NCBI GenBank assembly: GCA_026874595.1
Contig: CM049314.1
Location: 77,799,300-77,863,299, forward strand
Reading direction: 5' to 3'
Source: Sipunculus nudus
Lineage: Eukaryota > Annelida > Sipuncula > Golfingiida > Sipunculidae
DNA length: 64,000 nucleotides
Below are positions 49,061-60,131 of the stretch, in pieces. Each line of letters begins with the position of its first letter. Positions within the stretch are counted from its first letter, which is position 1. The position numbers and the translations under genes are program-made. Under the pieces are notes generated by a model. The model ran no database searches. It was not told the origin of the DNA and saw only the letters and a list, made by a program, of their open reading frames with translations.

Positions 49061-50080
49061 GTAGGGCGTTGTATTGATTCTTGAAATGTTGGAACTTTGG
49101 ATCGAGGCTATATTCTTGAATAAACGTCTGTTTTGTTTAAATTGCACATCAACCACGTCTTATTGTTTCACCATATCATTTGTTCAAGCATAGGCATTAG
49201 TGGGTTAACTGAATCAGTGAAATAAAACAATGTGGGCTGACGATTTTACAACGCAATTTATATTTTAAACATTTAAACAATAACGGTAACCAACAAGAAC
49301 ATTTCTGTATCTGTTCAACAGTAGAAATTTCACGTTTAAATTTGTTGGTCCCGTACGTGTTTCATCTAAACAGGATCATTTACTTATATATTCCTGTTGT
49401 TAACGTGACCTAGTGCAGTTGCTGCTCGCGTTCACACAAAATGGCCTACACACTCTAAAAAAAACAACTTAAAATTAATTAAGTCATTATTTTTTCAAAT
49501 AAAATCAATGCTTAAACGAGTCCACTTTCCTAGAGACTGGGCTTGGGAAAACGAGCAAACTGGTTCCCGATAATTTGCCAGAAACTGCGTAAGCAGAATT
49601 GTATCCTAAATATTTATGTTCTTTAAATCCTCAGTTAATGTTATAAAAATATAATTTATATTAGCGAATGCATTAACTCACGGGTAGAAGGCCATAATAC
49701 TAATGAATGCATGCCATTTATAGGAAGTCCATAAAGTAAAAGCAATAAACATCTCTTTGCTTCCACTCTCTCTTTATTAAATAAACGACCCATAAGGAAA
49801 TTAACTGGGAACATATGAAATAAATATGTTTTTCGAGTCTGTTCAAACCATGTAAATGCCGGGTAAATCGTATAGCAGAAATACCTTAACCATGGCTGTA
49901 TTACGTAACTTCATCAGTAACTGTTTCATAAAAAAATACAAGCACTTTACGCATAAAGTGTTCTGACTCCTTTGTTACTTGGGTTTTATTTTCTTTCTGC
50001 AAAAATGTGAATACAGGAACTTCAAAACTCATGTCATTGAATACATAATTAACTGAAGGACAAAACACAAATATCAAGTA

Positions 50081-50466
50081 CAGTAGAGCGCCGTTATTCC
50101 GAAAGCGCCGGGGGACAAGTTTGCTTGAGTACAAACGAGATGTGGTTGATAAAACACAGGTGCTCTTGGATAAACTACTCAGTCGCTTGCTAGATATAAA
50201 GGGGGCCGATCGTTGCCGGGCTAGCTGTAGTTTTCACACCTTATCCCCGGAGACAACATTGGCCCAGAACTAATTACTTAGGGTCACCACTGAGCTTAAC
50301 ACATGACTGCAGGTCGAAATGTGACTCGTAATTACAATACACATTTGAGGATTTTACATACTTGAAATATATTTCGGAAATACGAATAAATTTTCGGTAC
50401 CCCATTTTAATTTTCGGAGAAACGAATTTTCGGAAATTCGGCATTCGAAAATGCGGCGCTCTACTG
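50081..50466. mobile_element. TA-flanked MITE (cagtagagcgccg family)
   Basis: The left end cagtagagcgccgttattcc and the right end, whose reverse complement reads cagtagagcgccgcattttc, are excellent terminal inverted repeats. TA duplications sit at 50,079-50,080 and 50,467-50,468. 386 bp, non-coding; subterminal ttcggaaatacgaat/ttcggaaattcgg motifs. Copy 1 has the empty site near 36,210-36,230, so it inserted after the segmental duplication. Confidence 0.88.
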
Positions 50467-52104
50467 TACTTGTTAGCATACTGTATATATTTGTCTCATT
50501 TTGGCCCCACTGACTTATATATGCGGGATAATAAGTTTTATAAAAGTCAATAATGTAAAAATAGGGAAGAATACATGAGCAAGCATTATCTAAGTGAGAG
50601 AGGTAAACGCAGTGCTCCAAAAAAATACTCAATTGATTTTTTATTAAGGATAGGTGGCCTGTTAGTGGTACGGCCTATTTAATGCGGATGAAGGTATCCT
50701 TATGATAAGGATGGTTTGTTTTTATTAGACCTTCTTGATTTCATATTTTATATGGACCGGGTTAGGAATAATGCAGAAGTCAAAACCTGAAGTTTGTCGA
50801 TTAAATCGGAATTAGACATAAAGTTAAACTGATCAGTTTAATAAGAAACATCTGGTACATGTATCTTTGTGTAATATTAGCTTGTTATTTAACGTCGCTC
50901 ATTCTTTTTATCAAAAACCTAATTTATTTATGATAATTTTATTGTTATTGGTTTAAATCAATTAAGGTATGAATTGATATAAATATTGATAATTATATTG
51001 ATCTTATTTGCCATTGATGGAGTTTATGTGGGAAACGATAGGGTAGGAGTGGTTGCACTTTTTTATAAGCATCGCTGTTGTAGTGTTTCGCAAACATTTT
51101 GAAATTTTCTTTTCAGTTTTCATCGGCAACATTATCATCACATTAAGCATTAGCAATTTTGGGTATGTCATAGTAGAAGTGGTAGTACATACTTCTGGGA
51201 AGGCCCTGCAAAAATGCAGATATGGCAATATACCTCATGAGGACGATTCGTGCTTACGATAATTATGCCCACCTCCACCCCTACCCCCTTCCCCCACCAG
51301 CCCAGGGAGTCATGCTTATTTAAGTGACATGGTTTGTTGTCCGTCTTCGTCGTTGCCGGTCGTCGTCGATAACTTTTGACGGACTGCATATTTTCCCCCG
51401 AAATTTGAACCACAGATTGTGTCAACCAAAGTCTGGGACGAGTTCGTAAATCGATGACCTTGGCCTTAACCTACAATATCAAATATGCCGTAATATAAAA
51501 TTGTTGTAAACCCTTATAACTTTTAAGCCTTGCACATTTTTTCTTGGAAAAGTTTGAAAACTGGAGACTTTGATCAGGATCTTCAAGTTAACTTAGCCGA
51601 ATTATAGTTATTGTCTTTTCAAAACAAAACCTTATTAAGTATTACATATTTTACCCTCAGATTCAACACACAAGCTGCTTCTTCTTAGTTCTCGGAGTAG
51701 TATTGGTACTGGTGACCTTCGCCTTGATCTTCAAGGGCGAATCTGTGCAATTCTATGATATTGTGACCCCATAACTATGGGCGTATTGAAGATTTTATCA
51801 TCAACTTGACATACCAGTTCCTTCTGCCAGAATCTCGGATATCGAAAACCAGTGACCTTGGCCTTTATCTGGAATATCAAATCTGCTGACATCTAGATTC
51901 AATGTTTTGAGATAGTGCATATTAATCCTCTAATGTTTTTGGCTAAAGTGAGACATGTATCTGTTTTTGAGCTGCTCAAACAAAACCATATTAGTCGTTT
52001 TTGCTCAACTTAATTAATTTAATTAGTTTTTTTTAAGAAGAACGCGAAAACAGCAAAATTGTGCAAGATTTGAAAGTAACTTAAAAAAATACACCAACCG
52101 TCCT

Positions 52105-52508
52105 TTCCTGTGTGAGGAAAGGTACTTGGCGACCTTGGATGTGTTTATGGACATAACGGTAGTCGCTCATTTGGAGCAGACAATTGATAACTGCTCATGC
52201 AATTAAAACTGCAATGTTTGTCTCGATATGTAATGGTTAGAATAAGTATTTCCTCTGCTACGTTTCTATATCCACTGCCGTTGTTATGCTTATATATGCA
52301 TAACTCTATATCTACAGATGCAAAGAAAAAAAACACCAAGACATCCAGTGTACAACTCAATATAGAGTTGTTTAACACTGTTTTCGAGGGTACGAGGGCA
52401 GACATTGAAAAGGTCAACAAGTTTTTATGGACAAATATTTGTAATTTATACCCTGGAGGAAAATATCTAAATAGCAAGCGATCCATGGGTCATGACGCAG
52501 TCAACTGA
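52105..52508 (+). pseudogene. Exon-like module, unit 7 (copy 2), longest open frame
   Basis: cttggcgaccttggatgtgt landmark; hydrophobic TAVVMLIY-like stretch; acceptor tctatatctacag (ending 52,317); then a frame of about 62 codons from 52,318, KNTKTSSVQLNIELF then RADIEKVNKFLWTNI, to TGA at 52,506-52,508. It is Lys/Asn/Ser-rich with no signal or known domain. Alternative read-through from 52,197 gives a 103-codon frame. Of all modules this and 29,762 are the most likely to be still expressed, but neutral-looking divergence from copy 1 tempers that. Confidence 0.35.
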
Positions 52509-52749
52509 GGTCTCGAAAATAGATATAAAAATGCGTAAACAGTTTAAAAAAATCCAGGTGGCACGACTAGTCTTAAGGAAATGTTGAAACACTCCAGGAT
52601 CAATATGCATTAAAATGATCAATGTATTAGTTGTTCAAATTATTTAAAGAATGAGTGCAAAGACACCAAGCATCCCTTAATGTCACACGTATTAACCGAA
52701 TGACCACCATAACAAACATGATTAATATATTTACATACAATTACTTTCC

Positions 52750-52874
52750 ACATGCGACCTTTGACATCAGAGATTTAGTGTATATAGCGTTATAGCAGCC
52801 CTATGAGGGCTTTCGATAAACTGGATGTGACTCGTTCGCCGATGACAGAGTCAATGAAAAAGGAACTCTCTTTG
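52750..52874 (+). CDS. Candidate first coding exon (ATG to GTAAGT, 24 codons)
   Basis: Upstream catgcgacctttgacatcag and a TATA-like gtgtatatagcg. ATG at 52,803 opens exactly 24 codons (MRAFDKLDVTRSPMTESMKK then ELSL), ending in phase 0 at a consensus GTAAGT donor (52,875). The peptide is charged with no signal peptide, as expected for the cytosolic tail of a type II protein. Phase-0 acceptors before the TGRIF-type modules are compatible. No downstream module is seen between here and the right end of copy 2, and the SINE at 53,269 lies about 400 bp on. The copy 1 equivalent is broken. Confidence 0.3.
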
Positions 52875-53268
52875 GTAAGTGTGTTAAACGGAATAACGCT
52901 TTTATTGACCACATCGAAATCTAAAAATTATAGGGGGATTATTAATAACTTTCCGGTGCTTCCCGGTTTGTCATATCCTACAACTCAGAGTCGCATATGA
53001 ACCTATTTCAGCAATAGCAACGCCTAACGAGCTGCCTGCTTCAGAAAAGTATCCTTGACATTGTCCATGAACCAAAGAAAAAGAACAAAAATTAACCTAC
53101 AAAAAGGCACGAAGTTAATTAGCGGAAAAATCATTCATGAAATAGCTTTTGTGTTTAATTATCTTGTGGCAGATCAATAGTGAACTCGCCGCTAATGGTT
53201 TCTATCAGTACAAATGTACTAATAAGAACAAGTGCATTTATACACACCCAGAAAACGGCTTCCCCACA

Positions 53269-53535
53269 GGTGAGATTTTTTTTCGGTCGGTCCCCACTCA
53301 GAGTGAGCCCACTGCAGGCTTAATGGGACGGCCGTACCCAACGGCCGTATTTCACTCACGAACAGGTGCACCTTTCGGATATTGCTCGGTGGTATGAACC
53401 AGCAATTACTCTCTTACATACCCAGTACCCACTGGTGGTTGTTAGTTGGTTTGTGAACCCAAGGATATAACATTAATGGAATTGTTCAGATGTACATATA
53501 CTTAATTAGCTAGCATTATAAAAGTGAAGGCGACA
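53269..53535 (+). mobile_element. tRNA-derived SINE, 5'-truncated and diverged
   Basis: Matches the SINE body from gtgagattttttttcggtcg through ggcttaatgggacggccgta, cactcacgaacaggtgcacc and aaccagcaatt to agatgtacatatacttaatt. The tRNA head and A-tail are missing. It sits at the right edge of copy 2. The 82-codon ORF from 53,149 runs into it. Confidence 0.85.
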
Positions 53536-53559
53536 AAAACAAATTAAAAGTTGTGTAAA

Positions 53560-53960
53560 TGCGAATAAAGCTGGAATGTTAAGAATAAAAAGAAGAAAAT
53601 TGAACATTTACATCTCGCGTGCAGACCAATGAAATAATTCGTGTAAAATTGCTAGCTCCGTCGAATCCTTGTGTAATCTCTTCTACAACAGAACGATACA
53701 ATCTTTCCTTTTGTTCTTTGTCTGTATTTTTTAAAAGATGTCTAGTCAGTAAAACCTTTTAATTATTACTCGGATCATTTAGATTCTTTGATGGGAAATT
53801 AGTTTACCCATTATTGACTGTATATTTTGTCAAGGCTAGTTCATACTTGATTTATTATTAAATAGTTATCTAATACTAACATCCGGTTGGGCGAGATAAA
53901 AAGGGATTATTCATTAATTTATGTTACATGTTTTTTTTTTCAAATGAAGTAAAAAGAACC
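53560..53960. repeat. Diverged fragment related to 48.0-48.3 kb and 62.6-62.9 kb
   Basis: Shares the order ttcatacttgatttattatt, ggttgggcgagataaaaagg gatta and an A/T-rich aaatgaagt with 48,200-48,310 and 62,820-62,930, but more weakly than those two match each other. Confidence 0.45.
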
Positions 53961-54289
53961 TTATTTCCCATTCAAATTTGGAAACCTTGGCAGTTAAAAG
54001 GTTATTAATTTAAAGGCAGTCTCTGGTGACATTAAAATTTAAACAAAATTAGATCCACTGATCGTTTGACATTGAGCTAATGCAGCAGTCCTACATTCAG
54101 TTAAAACATGAGTATAAAAGTGACTTACTTAAATCATGATATTTTCTTCAAGAGCTATCGTCATCAATATAACCCATGCTGGATTATGCTAATTTTTGTG
54201 GGAAGAAAATTATGGAACTAGATGTATCGGAACGACACGAATGTCCCGCCTGGAGCAATTCAGAAATATTTATTAAATTTTGTGATTTT

Positions 54290-55515
54290 TTTTAAGTTCA
54301 AGGGCTTTCATATGGTCAAAAGTAGATCAACCAGGACAAAATGCAAACTCGTTCTGTAACGGGTCATTATCAAGCAACACGCCAAAAATCAGGACGGTAT
54401 CTCCAGGCATTGTAAAAAAAGTCCATACATGTGCATTTTTTTAATTAAAATTTCTATTTTTCCTGAGATTTTCTAAGTTCAGGATCTGTCATACAGTCAA
54501 AAATAGGTCAACTTGGACGGAACGCGAACTCGATCTGTAAGTGGTCATGCGCCCAAAGACCAAAAAATAGGCAAGTATCTGTAAGCATTGCATTGCGTAA
54601 CTAGAAAAATAGCAAAAGCTGACAATTAGTTACTAATTTAAATTGGAGAGGCATGTTCCATGTTTCATAACAATCCACCAAATGCTTCCTGAGAAATAAG
54701 TTCTGAAGTTTTTTTTCTATTCTAAGCTCTGTGACCTTGTAAAGTCGGTCAAGATCATCCACCTTGAACTTGACCCAGATTTTGTAAATATGCAATAGCA
54801 CTGAAGAAATGAAGTTCCTGTGTTGAATACCTTTGGAGATATCCTGCACAAAAGCCAAAAATTGAAAAATCCGATAAAAAATTATTTAAAAAATCAGAAA
54901 TTCTTGGTTGCGCCACAAAGATTGTGCAACAAGTACAGACTAACAGTCCGAATAACCATAATTAGTTTTGTGAAAATCCACACGATGATTCCTAAGATAC
55001 AAGCTTCTAAGTTTTTTTCTATAATCAGCGAATCCTTTGAGAGATATCCTGCTCACAAGGCTAAAGGTAAACAATTCGAAAAAAATTTATAAAAAATCCG
55101 AAATTGTAGGTGGCGTCACCAAACTTTTGCAGCATGTTTAGACCGTCAGTTCCGATGGCTATAGTTAATTTTTTTTAAATCATTCAGGAGTTATAAGCTT
55201 CTGAATGTTTTTCTATAATCAGCCCTAAAATGTAGAAAAATGGGTCAAGGTCACATATATTCGAACTTGACCGAAATTGTATCGATATGCGATATATGAC
55301 ATAAATTCCAACGGTAAACCCTTTTAAGCAAAACCAAAAAGTAGGTTAACCGGGACGAAACGCGAACTCGATCTGTAACTAGTCATTATCTGCCAACACA
55401 CCAAAAGATCAGGAAAATATCTGCAGGCATTGAGAAAAAATGTCCGTACAACTGTTTCATTTAGGAATGACGGAATGACGGACATGGGTAAAACTATATC
55501 CCCCGGCCACTTTGT
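54290..55515. repeat. ~1.2-kb dispersed repeat with internal subrepeats
   Basis: Three subrepeats built on ggtcaac...ggacgaaacgcgaactcg atctgtaa...gtcat...ccaaaga-cagg occur at about 54,310-54,420, 54,490-54,600 and 55,330-55,440. Between them are two related blocks with ctaagtttttttctataatc and ccgataaaaaattat-type motifs. The right end reads gacggacatgggtaaaacta then ccccggccactttgtggc, a terminus I know as common in bivalve genomes (recollection, not a search). ORFs at 54,601 and 54,820 lie inside and are not genes. Confidence 0.6.
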
Positions 55516-56879
55516 GGCATAAAAAGTATATTATAATATCAAGATTATCTTGTACTATTAGTTATATTAATACAAATCAAAGTAGTGAAGGTGAACTGTA
55601 TTAATTATGGTCACGCTCGTCTTTTAAAAGACTGAAATGGTATTTGCCTTAGGAAATAGCACAATATTAGAATATACATTTAAAATTTAAGTCAACCATC
55701 ATACAATTGGTCATAGAGTCGAGGAAGTAACATATGGCTAGAGTCTTATCTTCCTGTGGTAGAGTTCTGATTGAAACAATCTTGTTGGCAGCTGCATATA
55801 TTGATGAATAAGGAGTATTTTAAACAGAAGAAAGCCTAAGGGATATCTGTACAATATTTTTTAAATATTTTTTTTGTCTTTGTTTATACTTCCAACAACC
55901 TTCTTATATACTGCCGCCACTTACGCACACAATCACTATTGGCGTGGTTATTATGTGGTTTAATGACTATAGTGACTATCATTATTATTGTGCGGGAAAA
56001 TGTTTAGCCAGGGAATTTACTAGGAAAAGCTTTAATTGTGTTTAAACTTGCTAGACAGTCCTTATCGTGTACGTGACACCCATGACATGCTCTGTTTTAA
56101 TTGGTATCAATTTGATTTCATATTATTATTTATAACAAGCTTTAAAGTTATGCATTATGCCAGTATTTATCGCTCAGGATATGTAGAAAGATATAAAAAA
56201 CTTGGTAGAAATTGTAATCCACATTTCCTTCGTCCCTTTGTTAAAGAAAGAGGAGCATTCTATACATGCAAAGGGAGAATAATGATAAATTTGCTATTTG
56301 TGGAACATTTTAAATTCATGATAGCAATTTGATGCTTCAGTTGCCAAGGGTTATCAATTCAATCATAATCATGATTTTAGATTGAAGATATAGAATAAAT
56401 TTGCAGTTTGGATTTTTTTCCTGAGATAAAAACAAAATCTCCGATAACAGAACCGATGAGAAAAACAACATTCTTTGGGTTCCAAAAACAGGGCACTAAG
56501 AAGCGGAGAAGACCTGCGGGCAGAAGATTGTATGCGATTAATCCGTCTATCCCGTTTATATCCTGGTGCTAAGGGAACCTTTCGCGATCGTTATAACGCA
56601 GGATTACTGTTTGTTCCAGTATTGATGTAGAAAAAAGGCGACGTTTCAACAGTCCCCAAAACTATCTCCCTTTGGGCTGTCACCCGTAAAAGCTTGGATT
56701 TATACAGACATAGAACGCATTAACGCCCGGAATCAAACAAAACACGACCAAACAAAGGAAATGGCCGTGAGAGATAGGCGACATAATAGCGCCGATAAAA
56801 AAACACAATTAAAAAGATATTTTTTCTCAGGCAGAGTTACTGACTCTTTCTGATTGGTTACGCTGGTGTTTTTTTAAAT
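55516..56879. other. Unrecognised stretch
   Basis: No gene or repeat call. A plus ORF at 56,036-56,332 (98 codons) has no recognisable domain. GC-richer 56,460-56,760 contains no supported frame. Confidence 0.35.
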
Positions 56880-57293
56880 ATTTTTTTGGTGGAGGTAACA
56901 GCCTCCATTTTTAATGCTGACTTATCTAATTCTTAATCTAAGTATGTACATCTGTAGAGTTTCCATTTCGGTTTGGAACTACTTGCAGGGCGGTAGTCCT
57001 CGCTTCCTATCATTTTATTTTGCATCCTGGTGTCACCCAGGCCCGGTGTCTACCGCACCTGCGGATCCTGGGTGTGTAATTATCACCATTGCTGGGTCAT
57101 AACACCGAGGAACCCCCCAAAGAAGCACTCGTATGTAAGTGATACACGGCTGTGGGGCACAGCCTTCCCATTAAGCCTGCAGAGCGCTCACCCTGGGTGG
57201 GGGCCGACCGTGAAAAACCTCACCGCCTCGTTTGAGATTCGAACCCACGATATCACGGCTTTGAGTACCGCGCTCTACCCTTGAGCCACAGAA
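56880..57293 (-). mobile_element. tRNA-derived SINE, near full length, minus strand
   Basis: Read on the minus strand: tRNA-like head with tggctcaagggtagagc (A box) and gggttcgaatctc (a better B box than the 47.5-kb copy), then cacggtcggcccccacccag, ctgcaggcttaatgggaagg, cggtgttatgacccagcaat, and a terminal ggaggctgttacctcc hairpin at 56,889-56,905. The A-tail lies to the left as interrupted T runs (56,869-56,887). ORFs 56,914 and 57,030 on the plus strand are artefacts. Confidence 0.92.
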
Positions 57294-58339
57294 GACAATG
57301 TAAGCAAAGTAACAATTCTTTTGTTATTGTCTTATGTTATTTCGTATAATCTAAGAACATATCAGTGCCAGTTGATTGATACAGTTGTTACCCTGGAGAA
57401 AACGGTGTAAAATATAATTCAAGTTGATTTTGGAATGGCTGAGTTAAGTTCTTTAACATCTTTTTATTCATAATTCGGATCGTCTATTTTCCAGTCCGTT
57501 TTTCATTTAATCTTTCCATATATTACTACTGTTAAAATATTTAATGCACTCTTTATGGCATTAAATAATAGAAAAACCGTTATAAGATCTATCATTTAAA
57601 AAATCCATATGACCCGACGGATTATTAAAACAATATGTCGCCATTGCAGAATCGTCTTTGTATCACATGGTAAGCAGACATATTTAACCGTCACCTAGCT
57701 TTAGGGCCGTCCTACTGAAATATTAACACTCGTGTTTGTATCATCCTGCAGCTTATATTTATATCACGAATACCTGTTATCTTGAAATCTCAAATAGAAG
57801 AACGAATAGTAAATAGACCATATAAGCTTGTTATAAACATACACTTGATGGTGGACTATAGGTGAACCTGTTGAATTAATTCCGAATTTCCTTATGAATC
57901 TTGAAAGAATTTTGTCTACTTGCACTTGCAAAGCCATTTTGTGTATTTTTTTTCAAAATTGATGGGGAAAAGGTCAATTAAATAAATCAAATATTATATT
58001 TTTTTTTCTTTTTAAGTTTAAAAAAGACCTTAATTAGTGTTTGCCGCCCTGAAGTTAGCTGTATTCTACGCAATAAATCCTCACATATTAGCCATGGGCC
58101 TATATAAGATATTCTATTATTGTATAACTTACAGAAAATAAGGTAAAACTGTTAAAGTTTACTTAAATAATGGAATTTGAAGAAAACTGTTGATGCTGTC
58201 CTTGAAAGTGGTTTTGTATTCTAATATGTCTTTAAATCCTAAAAGTGAGAAAACTAGGAAATTTACTTCAAAAGTCTTTGTGATAGCTTAATGCATTATT
58301 GAACTGTGGTAATAAACGATGGATACTAAAGAGATTTCA

Positions 58340-58342
<3 letters not shown>
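57294..58342. other. Unrecognised AT-rich stretch
   Basis: No ORF above 60 codons; no repeat recognised. Confidence 0.4.

Positions 58343-58379
<37 letters not shown>
58343..58379. repeat. (TA)n microsatellite
   Basis: About 37 bp of TA. Confidence 0.95.
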
Positions 58380-58382
<3 letters not shown>

Positions 58383-59185
58383 AACTGCTTGTCTGTCCAG
58401 CCAGTCATACAAATCCTCACATCTGAACGTTCAGCATCAGTACCTTATAGACAGATGCCTTTAATCGTGAATATATGCCCCGCGGTCTCCTGAACGATTT
58501 TCAAACGATTTGCCGGTCCACTTTGTACAGGTGGATATCCACATAACAACTCCAAGTAAGCTGCACCAAGCAGCAGTGTTTTCGTCTATATTTGATCCTT
58601 AAGTACCATCGTTAGGTGACTGAATAAATGTTAGATCATTACCCGGAAATAAAAGAAGTCCAACATATTGTGCCAAGATTAAAATTTAGCAATTTTCGAT
58701 ATTATATAACAATCACCGTCAGCAGGACAACAGAATTAAATTAAAATTAGGTAGTTGAATGACTTGTGTGAAAAATAACAAAGAACTGTGATTAAGTCAA
58801 CATAACCTAGGTAAGCATTGTATTCGGCATTGTAATAGACATAAAAAATTACATCCAAAATCCTCAGTACATCAAAAGAATGTATCCCAGTAAAGACAGA
58901 ACAAAACAGAACTGTCAATAAAGAATGGTTCACTCATGAACTAAAATTAATCAAACGAAAGCGTTTACGACTTAGATCCAAAGCAAAAAAAGTAAATAAC
59001 TGGGAATTATACAAAAATAATAGGAACAAATTTAATGCTGAAGTCAGTAAAGCCAGTTTAATATCATTTAAAACTAGTTAATGATTTATTGGAAAATCTC
59101 ATAACAAGACATACTGGTGGACAACCATAGACGGCCTTATGAAAGGAACAACACGTAAGATATTGCCACCGCTGGAAAAAAAGAA

Positions 59186-59431
59186 ATGAATAATATGTTA
59201 TGCTACCAAAAGAAAAAACTGAGCTGTTTAACATATTTATTCAAGAAACAATACTTAACCGAAACTGAAACTATGTTCCCACAACACCAAGAAAATCGAA
59301 AAACCATATTAGAAGAAGTACAATTCGAAATAATTGATATTGAATCAATTATGAAATCCTTAGACACATGTCAATCCAAGGGACCATATGATATACACCC
59401 GTCTATTCTAAAGAGATGTCATAAGGAATGA
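59186..59431 (+). pseudogene. LINE reverse transcriptase fragment, RT fingers entry
   Basis: 81 codons ending just after the RT block-1-like KGPYDIHPSILKR. It stops at 59,429-59,431. The next LINE-like sequence, after about 45 bp, corresponds to residues well past the YxDD palm in intact elements, so an internal deletion removed the catalytic centre. Confidence 0.8.
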
Positions 59432-59610
59432 TCGTATCCAATAAAAAAATGTCCTATCAGTGCCGCCACGTTACTTAATACTGACATAGAAAAGACTTAC
59501 CAATGGTCTAAGAAATCACAGAAAAAATTACCAGTAAACCTCCCATACCTTAGATTAAATAACACAAACATTATTAGACTCAAGATGCACAAACCTCTAG
59601 GAATCATATA

Positions 59611-60131
59611 TTGCAGGTTGCAAGATCATTTAAACTACATTACAGAAAAAGCAATGACCAAACTCTTAATCTTAAGCAAGCTAAAAATTTCTCCTTGACA
59701 GGACAACCCTGCAAAACATATTTTTTTTTATATTTTAAACCTGTTTTAGAATATGGAAACATATTATGGAGTAATTGTACCCAGGAACAATACCAATCAC
59801 TTGATAAAGTACAACTGATGGCTGCAAAATTGTAACGGGAGGGGTAAAAGGAACATTACATGAGCTCTTATATCTGGAATAAAGGTGGGAAACTTTCCAA
59901 AAGAGGAGAAAAAACAAACAAGTCCTCGTTCTGCACAAAATGATAAACAATAAAAGCCCACAATATCTACGTATTCTTCTGCCACCTCCGCATAATAACA
60001 TTCATGAAACAAGATTGGTTAAAAACAACATAAAACCAATACAAACAAGAACTTATTCATATTTTAACTCGTTTCTTCCAAAATTGTCAGGATATGAAAC
60101 CAAATGGATTCTGTTAAGAAAACTTGCTTAA
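59611..60131 (+). pseudogene. LINE ORF2 C-terminal fragment (thumb and tail)
   Basis: Two frames (59,611-59,835 and 59,940-60,131) separated by frameshifts and stops together read VLEYGNILWSNCTQEQ...LDKVQLMAAK, then GTLHELLYLE, WETFQKRRKNKQ and MINNKSPQYLRILLPPP. This is the stereotyped post-RT region of jockey/CR1-type elements. Overlapping minus ORFs are shadows. Confidence 0.8.

Larger units (their letters stand above)
41655..53270. repeat. Segmental duplication, copy 2 (~11.6 kb)
   Basis: Follows copy 1 directly, in the same orientation (anchors under copy 1). Relative to copy 1 it has about 1.8 kb extra at 47,265-49,065 (including a SINE), a 386-bp MITE at 50,081 and a truncated SINE at its right end. 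It lacks the LTR fragment, the nested Tigger complex and most of the 28-bp array. Confidence 0.85.

Noticed and set aside
52145-52486. 113-codon minus ORF
   Set aside because: Antisense to the plus-strand module; the copy 1 counterpart shows no matching minus frame that I could support.
57030-57284. 84-codon plus ORF, and 56,914-57,102
   Set aside because: Antisense of the minus-strand SINE.
59735-60012. Minus-strand ORFs of 88 and 71 codons
   Set aside because: Shadows of the LINE C-terminal region.
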